A program made the position numbers and the translations under genes. Of a stretch of DNA of 64,000 bases, positions 45,501 through 53,930 are shown one piece after another (the first letter of the stretch is position 1; every line of letters begins with the position of its first letter). Under the pieces are notes generated by a model, which did not search any database, was not told where the DNA came from, and was given only the letters and a program-made list of their open reading frames with translations. Source of the DNA: Symbiodinium natans (taxonomy: Eukaryota > Sar > Dinophyceae > Suessiales > Symbiodiniaceae); the NCBI GenBank assembly GCA_905221605.1, contig CAJNDS010001513.1, forward strand, positions 62,001-126,000, given 5' to 3'.

Positions 45501-48500
45501 AATTACACTAGGGTTTAGGCTTTAGGGTTGAGGGTTTAGGGTTTAGGGCCTAAGTCCCTGGAAGTTGCTTCGGCACCAAGGCACTTGCGGGGCATCGTTC
45601 TCACAGAACAAGATCTCGGAGGGCTGCAGTACCACCACCTTCAAGTGGGCTTTATAGGGTTTATGATCGGCTCCTCCCTCACCCGCCCCTCATATACATG
45701 TGGAGGAACATGGGACCTGCGCAGGATTGAGAACCTCAAGTACTGACATTCAGCATGTCGACACCCGAAACCTGAAACCAAAACCAGCCTCGAGTTGGTC
45801 GATAATCTGAAGCATGAAGTCTGAGCTGGCCCCACTGAACAGCTTCTCGTTGGCTTGAATAATGGGCAAGTAGATCTCAGTGCACATGCCGCAGGCTTAA
45901 TGATCATGGTAGGGTTTAGGGTTAGGGGTTAGGGTTTAGGGTTTAGGGTAACTGTGCAGGAGCCGGAGCTTTCAGAATGTTGGCTAAATCAGTGGCTGGA
46001 CGAGGCGCACGTGTCAAGGCTTACTAAGGTGGTAGGTGGACAGACTAGCCAATGCTCCACGGCTTCAAGAACCTCCCGTTGCAGCAAGCATGCTTGTCAT
46101 GACGGTGCTGCAATTTAGCCTTCACCTACTCTCGTGGCGACATCTTACCTGGCTTTGGTATTCTCTGCACGATGAGGCCCGCGGATCAAGTCGCGACCTG
46201 TTTCGACAAGCTGCTTGCTCCTTGACTTTCTTCTGCAAGTCGGGCGCGAAGGTTTTGAGAACCACCTTGTGCCCATCACACAATGACAAAATGGCAAATG
46301 CGTTTTGTCGCACTCCGGCTCTGGTTGGCTGCGCCATCAGTGTGCCTCCGTCCCCTTGGAATTCTAAACCCTAAATCCTAAACCAAACCCTAAACCCTAA
46401 ACCCCAAACGCTAAACCCTAACAAACCCCTAAATTCTTGAACCTTGCGCCCGGCCTCACGGTTACCAACATCTCTGGCCTTGGACCATTGGAACATCATG
46501 TGCTGTCCTTAGGCAAAGGGTCTCTGCAATAAGGGGATGTCTGGGTTTAGGGTTTAGGATTTCGGGTTTATAGGCTTTAGGATTTAGGGTTTAGGGGTCT
46601 GCCTTTCATAAGCAGACAGCGTGAAGTTGCCACCGGTGCGATGTACCCCATCAGCTTTATCGCTTTATGTATCATGTGTGTGTGTGTGCTAGAAAAATTA
46701 GCATGTAGTATAACTTGCGTACATATGCGCATGAGTATGCGAGCGTGTGCTGAGAATGGTTGGTGTCTATCAACAAAAGGGTAGTTGTCAAATTCTTCTT
46801 GGACACCCTACATATTAGGTGCCTTATTCTATTAGGGACCCCAAAAGGGACCATAGTTTTGACAACCACCCTAAACCCTAAACCCTAAACCCTAAACCCT
46901 CTCTGTAGCAGCTCGGTATGAGCCGCAGGGGCTGGGCCGACTCACCGCATGCAATGAACTCAAGGACTAGATGGGCCCCGAAAAGCTCGAATTTTCAAGC
47001 CCTCTGGAAGAATCCTACTGCCATTGAGTCTCGGAAACCCAGTAAAGAAGCATATTCCTCCCGTAAGCAAATTCTAATCGGTGGCCGTGCACGCTTCTTA
47101 GCTTTCAGAATTGACTCGCGACAATCGCACTTCTATCTCCCGGATGTTGAATTTGTGCTCGGAAAGTTCTTTCGTGAAACTCATCGAAAAACTTTGAAAC
47201 TACGTTAGCTATGGATCTTGCGCGATGGCCAAAAATCAAGGGTGCCAGCACGTGTCGCGCGCGCTTCTTAGCTTTCGGGCATGACTCGCGATAATCGCGT
47301 TTCTAACTCCCGGATGTTGAATTTCCGCTCGGAAAGTTCTTTCGTGAAACTCATCGAAAAAACTTCGAAACTACGTTAGCTACGGATCTTGTGGGATGGC
47401 GGTTAAATTCCTCCTAAAAACAAAACCGAGAAATAACATTATTACTCCTATAAGGCCTATAGGGCCTATACCTCTACAAGATTTTGTACATCCTGCCAAG
47501 CGGCGAATGGATTTGCGGATGCTTGGTGGCAAGTCAAGAGCATCACCTCGGCAGACGCGTCGTCGCAGAACTTCTGCTGCAGACCCCAAGCCTCAAACCC
47601 TAAAACGCCAAACTGAACAGACCTTCAGAATTAGAACAGGGTTTTGGGGGGGTGATGAATGGTATATTTATAAAAGGGGCCATAAAGGAATAAGATTAGT
47701 ATAGTATGTTTATAAAAGGGGCCATAAAGGAATACCATTAGAAACTCTTCCGACCCCTCTAGTCAGTGGATCGGTCTAGGTGTCTGAGCACGGCACACAC
47801 CATCTGTGCTTGGTCTAAGAGTTGCTGCACCTCTCGAGCCAGGTCCTTCTTCGTCTCCTGCAGCAAGAGCTGTTTTTTTTGCCACCCGCTTCGCTGACCT
47901 CTCGGACACTCTGCAGCAAGAGCTGGGTTTAGGGTTTAGGGTTTAGAGTTTAGGGTTTAGGGTTTAGGGTTTAGGGAGCACAAATGCGTTTGTACCACAT
48001 ATCCGAGTTCGCATCTGCGAGTGGACACCTCTCATCGGAAAGTTCGACCGCAGTCGCAGCAATGGCAGATCCTGCAACTTGAAGAAGGATCCAATGACGT
48101 AGGACTTCCTGGGCAGCGCATTCTTGCTCTTTGCAACGCTATTCCTCGTCGTTTTGCTGAGCTCATCTGCGAAAGTGCATATGAATGTACCTACACTGCA
48201 TGTGCCCTGAGAGCCAGGAGCAGAGATTTCTTGGGCCGCTTCTCGCCCTTATCAAGCCCGTGTCTAGGCGCAGTTCGAAAGACAAACTCAGGGGGGAAAA
48301 CTGCCAGACGAGGCGCATCGCAAGCAGCCCAGCTGCGACGAAGAGGATGAGCACAAACTCTTCGAATCTCTCTGGCATGGACCCTTCATAATTCCTGCAT
48401 AGCTGCAGCCCGGTTCGCTTCGCGCTGGAGAGCCCAGGGTTCATCTTAGGTGCTTGTCAAAATTATGGTCCCCTTTTTGAATCCCTATTATACTACGGCA

Positions 48501-50053
48501 CCCAATATTTAGGGTACCCCAAAAGGGATCATGATTTTGACAACCACCCATATAGAGCTCTGGGCTGAAGGTGTGGGGCGTTGCGGGTTTTAGGGTTTAG
48601 GGTTTAATCGCTCACACTCGGACAAGCCAGGCGAGGCACACAGGTTCCACAGTCTCAACATCGGCTCTGCAGCACATGTGGCCACAGTCATGCTAGTGAT
48701 ACTACTCAACACTCACTGTTGCTAACTGGTGAAAGGCTTAGGGTTTGGGGTTTAGGGTTTGGGGTTTAGGGTTTAGGGTACATTCATGCAAAAGTGGGGC
48801 CTGCCAAGGCAGGATGCAAGAGTGACAACCTTTCTTGGCAGCCCAGCAACCATATTATAACAAGGGCACCCTTTTTCTGGGTCGGTTACTTTATAAGGAA
48901 ACTCAGAACCAGGGTAAAGGGTACCAGTGGGCTACCAAGCTTTAGCAGCTAGTGCGAGTTTTTCATATACAGACATGTGGTTGATTGATTGTGTCCACTA
49001 TTGTGAAATACCTGTAGTAAAGTTGATGCGTCAAGGAAAATTTCGGGAATTGGTTCTTGTTGGTGATGTTGCAAAAATAGAACGTTGATGAAACATGTTG
49101 ACAGAATACGTGTCTTGGCAATACTAGTACCAATTTTTGTGAATGTGTAGGTAAATTGTGTTGGGCACGTTGTTGGATTTAATGTCGGTGTTTACAATGG
49201 ATCTTAACGTGGATTGTTTGCTATTCGTTAACTTGTTTATATCAAACAAAAACACAAATAACAACACACATGGCCATAGTTTTTAGTCACAAAATACAAA
49301 TGCATCAACAACTCTTACAACTTTCCTAGACGGGATTGTTGAATGTTTGTTTTAACTGAAAAAACAGAGCTCATAAAGAACTATCATACTTAGTATGAGT
49401 AAGTTCGTCCCGAGGGCGAGGCGCTTGATGCGGTGTGGTTTCGGGTTTCGGGTATCGGGTTTTACCCTAAACCCTAAACCCTAAACCCTTTTAGAGTTTG
49501 GGGTTCAGGAGAACGAACGCAACATGATTGCCCAACTACGTAATGTCAGGGCTAACGCACGTTGTGGACACGATGCTCGTTCAGAATTGCGTCGGAAAAC
49601 CCCAAAAAGGCTAGGCTACCCTCTTTCAGCTTTCATGTTGCACCTGCTTTAGTGTGCAGCCCCCCCGAAAGCTGGATTTTGCCCTCTTTGACCTGCCCAC
49701 CGGGCTTGTCTTATATGATTTGAACAGGGAGTAGTTTCTATGAATGTGAGATTAAAAGGAACAGCGAGGAGCGGCATTGATTTCAAAGGCGCGTCGCACG
49801 AATATTTCTTACGACTGACTGAATTGCGGTCACAGGGTCCTGACTAACCCGGCAAACTTAGACTTTCTGGAGGGGGCCCTACTAATGCGCGTCCAACATT
49901 AAACCCGCAGCCGTTTTCCGGTCCCTAAACCTGGAAGCCAAGCAACCTTGTAATCCCCAAGCCAACTCGGTCTGAGGTTTAGGGTTTAAGTTTAGGTTTA
50001 GGGTTTAGGGTTTAGGGTTTAGGGTTTAGGGTTTAGGGTTTAGGGTTTAGGGT

Positions 50054-50085
<32 letters not shown>

Positions 50086-51434
50086 GGTTTAGCAAAACGC
50101 TTCCGAAGTGCCGGTTGAAAGCCTTGTAGAAAGCAGCCTTGGCTTTGCATCCGATCGGTCAGAAACAAAAACCAGGCGTTTTGACTCTCGCAGAAGCACG
50201 TAGGGTTTAGGGTTTAGGGTTTAGGGTTTAGGGTTTAGGGTTTAGGGTTTAGGGTGTAGGGTGTAGGGTGTAGGGTTTCCTCCATGGAGCTTCTTAGGAC
50301 CCCTAGAAGGGACCCCTAATCTTATTCCCCAGTATATGATTATACATACCTTATATAGTCCCTAGATACCTAAGTAGCCCCTAAATAACCCCAAAGCCTT
50401 TTTTTGCAGAAACTTCCTTACCACTTAGTTGTCCAGTGTCGTCGGGGAACTAAAGGTTAGCCTTTGGGATGCTACAGGAATTATAATGGCCCGGATACCT
50501 ACTCTACTCCTACTCTACTACTAAACCCTTTTGCCCTAAACCCTAAAGCCTAAACCCTTAACCCAAAAGGGTTAAAGGTTACCTACTCTACTACTACGAC
50601 CAGCTGTCTCCCTCGTACAGGAGCTTGAGTTTGCAGTAGGAGATCCTGAGGTTTGCCCACTCATACCCTTCCCCTTCCATACCCTAAACCTGTGAACGCC
50701 CTAAGCCCTCAATACCCTAAGATCCGAAATGCCTTACACACTGAATACCCCAAAAGCCCGAACGCACTACCCGAATGCCCCTAGAAGCCCTGCACCCTCA
50801 ACACCCTCAAGCCAGGTTCTCTTGAAAGTTGAAGGCGTTGAGCCCCCCCACCCCCCCCACCCGCCAAAGAAGCAGGTTCCTGTGAGCCGTTCAAAACTGA
50901 CTCCCTCATCTCCCTCATCTTATGATGGAATCGATAGCCTCTCAGCTTTCCGGACCTTGTCCGACCCCACCTGCTACAAGAATACATTCAAAGCCTAGCT
51001 CCGGCATCTGTGCTGTGTCCATCCCGTGTCGTGGCTGCGAAACACTGATTTGGTACTGCGAGTCAGGGACGGAACCAAGCCTTACATGATCTTGTAGCAT
51101 GCCAAAAGTTCTGTGTGCGCCTAGCTTGCTGGCAAAGTAGCAAGATAGTCGCCCCACCACTCCTCATTCGTGGGCTCTGATATGCGGGTGCGCTCATACA
51201 GCTGCTGGAACATGCTGTCCTGCAGGAGCCAGTTTAGGGTTTAGGGTTTAGGGTTTGGGGTTTGGTTTAGGGTTGAGGGTTTAGGGTTCAGACCTCAAAA
51301 GCCCCCTGGGCGTCTGAAGCACAGCTTATGAGAACTGGAGAACTCTCCTGCAAACCATCGGAAGAGGCTTCTCTGGCAAAGGACAGCAGCAGGAAGATGC
51401 ATCCCACCCAGTGGCCCCAGCCCAGCATGATGAC
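30831..51434 (-). CDS. CNBD ion channel with C-terminal ankyrin repeats (AKT-like order), exons spread over about 20 kb
   Basis: Exons in transcript order, minus strand: 51434-about 51350 (membrane segment VIMLGWGHWVGCIFLLLSFA, S5-like); 51219-about 51150 (pore turret DSMFQQLYERTRISEPTNEE); 46265-46208 (C-linker VVLKTFAPDLQKKVKEQAA); 45895-45789 (EIYLPIIQANEKLFSGASSD, start of CNBD); 45638-45585 (VVVLQPSEILFCENDAPQ); 44999-44946 (DLCFLETGTLMITSQDGQ); 44524-44486; 44100-44054 (VGEVSFVLKMPHLYS); 43412-43320 (ARSRSGVESSILKITRSNFE); 39948-39897 (NCDGRTAMHLAAAEGRD); 38292-38246 (NVNMQDRWKGTPLRE); 37924-37853 (DAVLGKFSAVTEVLIEQNAD); 36119-36072 (DPATALCDAASSGNLM); 34565-34507 (DYDLRTALHLAASEGKLE); 33873-33829 (VISFLLDSRANPNFK); 33355-33305 (DRWGGTALEDAIQNNHS); 30916-30831 (LQQLIENSVDVNISDYDART). 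Phases fit across most of the CNBD and ankyrin exons. The selectivity filter and S1-S4 were not located. That all exons form one gene is inference. Confidence 0.75.
30940..31012 (-). CDS. Exon or exon remnant upstream of the 30.9 kb ankyrin exon
   Basis: The minus-strand reading VVLFHASAKCSLFGDGAAEA. A close relative lies at 2258-2333. In the transcript direction it precedes LQQLIENSVDVN, and GAAEA would be a plausible first ankyrin helix. Confidence 0.45.
31110..32980. other. Long intron-like stretch in the channel gene span
   Basis: Unique sequence with open frames on both strands but no recognised domain. It contains a family B copy (32387), poly-T/poly-G (32680-32712), poly-C (32567-32595) and a family D piece (32858). 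Few telomere-like repeats. Confidence 0.5.
32387..32450. mobile_element. Family B MITE, shortened
   Basis: GATGTTGCCACTTATACTGA with CAGTCCTTTATAGGGATTAG, then GGGGGAACATCCC. The core of the right arm is deleted. Confidence 0.7.
33050..33137. mobile_element. Family B MITE
   Basis: Inverted arms CCCCCTTATACCAAACAGTC and GGACCTCCCAAGTGAAGGG around TAGGGATTGTAGTACC and its inverted partner GGAATCCCTA. Confidence 0.75.
33658..33782. repeat. CCCTAAA/CCCTGAA tract ending in poly-C
   Basis: Units pass from CCCTAAA to CCCTGAA and back, then poly-C, immediately left of the ankyrin exon at 33829. Confidence 0.95.
35203..35285. repeat. CCCTAAA tract
   Basis: Twelve near-perfect units in the channel gene span. 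Confidence 0.95.
36748..36792. repeat. Poly-G tract
   Basis: About 40 G with one A near its centre, just left of the A/C region. Confidence 0.95.
36830..37845. repeat. About 1 kb of almost pure A and C (plus strand)
   Basis: Runs of CCCCCCAACAAA, CCCCCAAAAACC and poly-A/poly-C. G and T are nearly absent for about 1 kb. The long minus-strand frames here are glycine/tryptophan/phenylalanine low-complexity translations. It ends at the ankyrin exon at 37853. Confidence 0.95.
38007..38100. mobile_element. Family B MITE, diverged
   Basis: The right arm GGACTGTCAGTATAACGGGA then ACATTCCC is clear. The left arm CCCCTCATACTAGCA is degraded. TTTAGGG adjoins the left side. Confidence 0.6.
38318..38432. 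repeat. GAGT and GA microsatellite
   Basis: GAGT repeats, then about 50 GA units with G-rich interruptions. It lies immediately upstream of the ankyrin exon at 38246. Confidence 0.97.
38895..39012. mobile_element. Single hairpin element
   Basis: GGGTAGTTACATGGTCCCTG and TATGAAGGGCCCATGAAACT with ACCC form inverted arms. TTA flanks both sides. Confidence 0.65.
39166..39505. repeat. 8-bp CCCTTAAA/CCCTCAAA array
   Basis: About 40 units alternating irregularly between CCCTTAAA and CCCTCAAA. It is the longest variant telomere-like array in the window and contains no CCCTAAA proper. Confidence 0.95.
40440..42720. other. Intron-like stretch in the channel gene span
   Basis: Mostly unique sequence with no recognised exon, a short TTTAGGG tract (41707-41735), the 166-bp tandem duplication (41899-42229) and an AC microsatellite (42535-42568). 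Confidence 0.5.
41899..42229. repeat. Tandem duplication, 166-bp unit, two copies
   Basis: Copy 1 is 41899-42064 and copy 2 is 42065-42229. Both run from CGCTTGGAGCCAGAGC through a short TTTAGGG piece to TCTGCCGAACGGAT. They differ only at one G/A substitution and in the telomere-like part. Confidence 0.93.
42722..42838 (-). CDS. Coding exon between CNBD and ankyrin exons
   Basis: The minus-strand reading EDGTKDQLLHNVAFSMKLSM continues NGADLKK. It follows the last CNBD exon (ending LDADRD at 43320) and precedes the ankyrin exons. In AKT-like channels a short linker and the first ankyrin helices lie here. Limits are approximate. Confidence 0.5.
42884..42972. repeat. CCCTAAA tract
   Basis: About eleven units. 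With TTTAGGG at 43427-43502 it encloses the CNBD exon at 43320-43412, together with a second CCCTAAA tract at 43215-43310. Confidence 0.93.
44762..44938. mobile_element. Family G element containing a telomere-like tract
   Basis: The left part TTAGTTGTCCAGTAGTCCTA with GGGGGAACTCAAGGTTAACC and the right part AAAAAGGTTCAAGGTTACCT enclose TTTAGGG and CCCTAAA units (44834-44900). Confidence 0.8.
45323..45411. mobile_element. Single hairpin element
   Basis: Inverted ends CCTGGGACCCTTTTTGCCTA and TAGGTAAACAGGGTCCCAGG. The core is AT-rich (GTAGTAATTACCCTTACTTA). No second copy seen. Confidence 0.75.
46784..46872. mobile_element. Family C hairpin element
   Basis: GGGTAGTTGTCAAATTCTTC and GGACCATAGTTTTGACAACC are inverted ends around GGGACCCCAAAAGGG. 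A related copy is at 48452-48549. Confidence 0.75.
47092..47400. repeat. Diverged tandem duplication, 170-bp spacing
   Basis: CGCTTCTTAGCTTTC at 47092 and 47262, and GAAAGTTCTTTCGTGAAACT in both, ending TTGCGCGATGGC and TTGTGGGATGGC. About 140 bp match with roughly 10 percent differences. Confidence 0.88.
47664..47736. repeat. Short direct repeat
   Basis: TTTATAAAAGGGGCCATAAA followed by GGAATA occurs twice, about 42 bp apart. Confidence 0.85.
47775..47880 (-). CDS. Helical, charged coding exon
   Basis: The minus-strand reading LQETKKDLAREVQQLLDQAQ continues MVCAVLRHLDRSTD. Heptad-like hydrophobic spacing suggests a coiled coil or long helix. It lies between the proposed S6 and C-linker exons of the channel but could belong elsewhere. 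Family D repeat sequence (47870-47922) adjoins its upstream side. Confidence 0.5.
47868..47922. repeat. Family D dispersed repeat
   Basis: GCCACCCGCTTCGCTGACCT then CTCGGACACTCTGCAG after a T run. Close relative at 11366-11412, shorter ones at 32858-32900, 33146-33190, 40389-40425 and 44264-44295. Confidence 0.8.
48300..48400 (-). CDS. Membrane-segment exon, possibly channel S6
   Basis: The minus-strand reading MPERFEEFVLILFVAAGLL continues AMRL and then a GT donor. A single hydrophobic helix behind a charged loop, between the S5-like exon (51.4 kb) and the C-linker exon (46.2 kb), is where S6 of the channel would be expected. No filter signature is present. Limits are approximate. Confidence 0.45.
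48452..48549. mobile_element. Family C hairpin element
   Basis: GTGCTTGTCAAAATTATGGT and GGGATCATGATTTTGACAAC are inverted ends. The interior holds AATCCCTATTATACTACGGC. Confidence 0.8.
48834..48939. mobile_element. Family A element, copy 4, with target duplication
   Basis: The left end is CTTGGCAGCCCAG and the right end is TGGGCTACCAAG. The interior matches the copy at 17810 (CCATATTATAACAAGGGCACCC, read in two pieces, and GGTTACTTTATAAGG). CTTT flanks both sides (48830-48833 and 48940-48943), a 4-bp target duplication like that of copy 1. No coding exon is evident on either side. Confidence 0.8.
48945..49440. other. AT-rich unique island
   Basis: About 480 bp visibly richer in A and T than the surroundings (many ATTTTTG, TTGTTG and AAAACA words), with no telomere-like unit, no long frame and no hairpin seen. 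Confidence 0.5.
49976..50275. repeat. Two TTTAGGG tracts
   Basis: 49976-50092 passes into TTGAGGG. 50202-50275 passes into TGTAGGG. Each has its own terminal variant. Confidence 0.93.
50098..50150 (-). CDS. Short coding exon, unassigned
   Basis: The minus-strand reading CKAKAAFYKAFNRHFGSVL is open and reaches the TTTAGGG/TTGAGGG tract on its left. It lies within the channel gene span. Function unknown. Confidence 0.35.
50409..50604. mobile_element. Family G element containing CCCTAAA units
   Basis: Left part CTTAGTTGTCCAGTGTCGTC with GGGGAACTAAAGGTTAGCC, right part AAAGGGTTAAAGGTTACCTA. Units of CCCTAAA/CCTTAAC lie at 50525-50570. Confidence 0.8.
50585..50662 (-). CDS. Short coding exon, unassigned
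   Basis: The minus-strand reading EGYEWANLRISYCKLKLLYE ends GDSW before the 3' arm of a family G element. Composition and codon pattern look coding. It lies within the span of the channel gene, with no recognised motif. Confidence 0.45.
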
Positions 51435-51461
51435 CTCAGCGAACAAAAGGCGACTTAGGGT

Positions 51462-51548
51462 GGGGATGTTCCCCCTTATACTAACAGTCCTTAATAGGGA
51501 ATATAATAGGTGGTACTACAATCCCTATAAAAAGGACTGTTAGGATTT
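51462..51548. mobile_element. Family B MITE
   Basis: GGGATGTTCCCCCTTATACT then AACAGTCCTTAATAGGG, with the inverted right arm AAAGGACTGTTAG. The terminal bases of the right arm are lost. It lies just upstream of the S5-like exon. Confidence 0.8.
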
Positions 51549-51839
51549 GGGGTCTAGAGTTAGCAACAAGAAAGGATTGTTGAAGGATTGGAACCCTTTT
51601 GCATCCAGCCGGCGTGCAGACATAGCTACGCCTGTACACCATAAAACTCATTACATGCTGCCTTATGCAACATTACCTGTGGCAATGGCCTGCCTCTGCC
51701 TTCCTCATTGCACGCCGGGGGCAAGTGCTGGAATCTGCCAGGTGTTCAGGTGTCAGACCCGAGCAAGAAGGGCATTACGTGCAGCTGCATGCACTCCACT
51801 GTATGCACCTTCAAGTCAGTAACACGCTCAACTTCGGAC

Positions 51840-51975
51840 GTGCAAGCGAGATCTGAGTCCCACGCTGCCAGCTTGACTGTCACCCATATCGACCCAGAAC
51901 TGCTCTGCAATCGAATGTTGACATACATCTGCGTCTCTTGCTCGCTGAAGAATCCTGGGCGTTGTGCCGAGGCTG
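51840..51975 (-). CDS. Coding island, unassigned
   Basis: The minus-strand reading GFFSEQETQMYVNIRLQSSS continues GSIWVTVKLAAWDSDLACTS; beta-like alternation. It lies upstream of the S5-like exon and could be the channel N-terminus or a separate gene. Confidence 0.4.
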
Positions 51976-52213
51976 CAAAGAGAACGCCGTACTGAAATCG
52001 CAGAAGTGGAAGAAGCAGCTTGAAGCAGCAACGAAGCAGGAGCAGCAGCAGAGGTCTTACGCCGCGGGGCTTGGTGTGTTTTTGCACCATGTGATTAGGG
52101 TTTAGGGTTCAGGGCCTCTGTCATTGAAAGTAAGACTTGTGGCGGAGCTGCCGCCGAGCATCTTTTGAGGTATGTGAGCGGCAGGTTTTGGCGCATCAAC
52201 TTGCCTCATGACT

Positions 52214-52323
52214 GCCCAGAGACTCCAAAACCCTTTAATTCAGAAATATGCCTTAAATCATATTAGGGTTCCTATTATAATTTAAGGGATATTCCTTAAG
52301 AAAGGGGTTTGGAGTCTCTGGGC
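52214..52323. mobile_element. Family K hairpin element
   Basis: Inverted ends GCCCAGAGACTCCAAAACCC and GGGGTTTGGAGTCTCTGGGC over about 22 bp around an AT-rich core. A single copy was seen here. Confidence 0.8.
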
Positions 52324-52329
52324 GGAAGT

Positions 52330-52460
52330 CCGAACAAGGCTCCCCAAACCAGGCACCGTGGTTAAAGTCAGCCCGGTGATTCCGTGGGTTCTTTTCTGCA
52401 TTGCTCTTCTTTCGACCTGTCCGTCGCCTGCTTGCGACCTTGATCCTGTCAAAAGGTTAA
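52330..52460 (-). CDS. Basic coding island
   Basis: The minus-strand reading DRIKVASRRRTGRKKSNAEK continues NPRNHRADF after a TGACAG acceptor near 52447. Highly basic; function unknown. Confidence 0.4.
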
Positions 52461-52575
52461 GACCCTAAACCCTAAACCCTAAGCCCTAAGCCCTAAGCGC
52501 TAAGCCCTAAGCCCTAAGCCCCAAGCCCTAAGCCCTGAGCCCTGAGCCCTAAGCCCTAAGTCCTAAGCCCTAAAC
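52455..52575. repeat. CCCTAAG-variant tract
   Basis: About 15 units, mostly CCCTAAG with CGCTAAG and CCCTGAG. Confidence 0.93.
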
Positions 52576-52920
52576 CTACAGGTGCTGGGGGCTGCTGGCA
52601 AGGGACCGAATTTTTTTTTTGCGGGGGGGGGGGGGGGGGGTAATTCTAACGTCGCGGCAAGGGCACACACCAGAAACATCAGCGTTAAGGCGTTCTCCGC
52701 CATGCTCCCGCTCTCAAGGCCCTCACCGTCACAGAGGTTTAGGGTGTTGAGCTTTGACTGCTGGTTTTGCCATGTTTGGTTTCGGGTCTAGGGTCTAGGG
52801 TTTAGGAACCCCACACCTCTTTGGTTTTCATGCGCGCCTGCCGCACTTGTTTGAGTTGAGGGTTTGAGATGCTCTGAGGACTGGGCTGGGGGTTTGGGAT
52901 TTGGCTTTATGTCAAATCTT

Positions 52921-53015
52921 GGGATGTTCACCCTTATACTAACAGTCCTTATAGGGATTCTAGTACGGGATACTATAATCCCCTTCAGGATTGTTAGAAA
53001 AAGGCGGAACATCAC
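52921..53015. mobile_element. Family B MITE
   Basis: GGGATGTTCACCCTTATACT then AACAGTCC, with right arm GGATTGTTAGAAAAAGGCGG then AACATC. Confidence 0.8.
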
Positions 53016-53144
53016 AAGTCAAAATCTGTTGCAAGCCAAAGCTAGCACAGGACCGTGTCCTCGTTATTCCGATTGTTGTGCATCTTCGTGACGACCATGC
53101 CATGCGTGAAGCTTCCTTCGCACCGCGTTGGGCAATCACAGGGT

Positions 53145-53395
53145 TTCGGGTTTAGGGTTTAGGTTTAGGGTAAGGGTTTAGGGTTTAGGGTTTAGGGTTT
53201 AGGGTTTAGGGTTTAGGGTTTAGGGTTTAGGGTTTAGGGTTTAGGGTTTAGGGTTTAGGGTTTAGGGTTTAGGGTTTAGGGTTTAGGGTTTAGGGTTTAG
53301 GGTTTAATCGCTCACACGCGGACAAGCCAGGCGAGGCACACAGGTTTAGGGTTTAGGGTTTAGGGTGTAGGGTTTAGGGTTTAGGGTTTAGGGCT
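53145..53395. repeat. TTTAGGG tract interrupted by a 37-bp fragment
   Basis: About 20 perfect units, then unique sequence at 53307-53343, then about seven more units. The unique part is a copy of sequence at 48606-48644. Confidence 0.95.
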
Positions 53396-53397
53396 TC

Positions 53398-53575
53398 AGG
53401 CTCTCCATCACGATCGGGTTGTAGGCCTCTCGACCTCTTCTTTTGCTGCTGCTTGTTAACGCGTCACGTGATTCCCTCCTTCCTTTGCAAGGTCTTAGCT
53501 CGGCAAAAAGCCAGGCATCATCAGGGCACGCGTTCTTCTGGAAGATGGCAGCTCTTATAGTAGTGATGCCCCAGA
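53398..53575 (-). CDS. Coding island, unassigned
   Basis: The minus-strand reading IFQKNACPDDAWLFAELRPC continues KGRRESRDALTSSSKRRGRE. Plausible composition, with no recognised domain. It ends at a TTTAGGG tract on the left. Confidence 0.35.
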
Positions 53576-53732
53576 CTACTAGTAGCTTAAGAACCCCCCT
53601 CACAAAGAAAAAAAGAGAAGATAGTCATCCCTATAATGCCCTTCGTAAGGACGAATATTCCGTAACTTCTGTGGGGTTCTGAAGTAGCTAGCAGGAGACC
53701 CGCCTTACCTTTCTCCGGCTGGCTCTTAGTAG

Positions 53733-53788
53733 GGAATGAGGGAATGAGGGCCCTATAGAATCCCTTAAAGGGTCTATAAAGGGCCCTC
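53733..53788. repeat. Perfect-stem hairpin
   Basis: GGGAATGAGGGCCCTATAGA and TATAAAGGGCCCTCATTCCC are inverted around CCCTTAAAGGG. It lies directly beside a CCCTAAA tract. Confidence 0.75.
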
Positions 53789-53861
53789 ATTCCCTCAACC
53801 CCTAAACCCTAAACCCTAAACCCTGAACCCTGAACCCTGAACCAGAGGGGTTCTGTCGAGC

Positions 53862-53930
53862 GGCCAACCACGATAAGCAACAGAGCAAAGACAGCTTGGA
53901 GCCAAATGGTCTTTGAAGTCTGCACACCAC
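53862..53930 (-). CDS. Possible membrane-segment exon
   Basis: The minus-strand reading TIWLQAVFALLLIVVGRSTE contains a run of about 15 hydrophobic residues. It lies upstream of the channel exons, so it could be one of the missing S1-S4 segments, but nothing else supports this. Confidence 0.3.
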
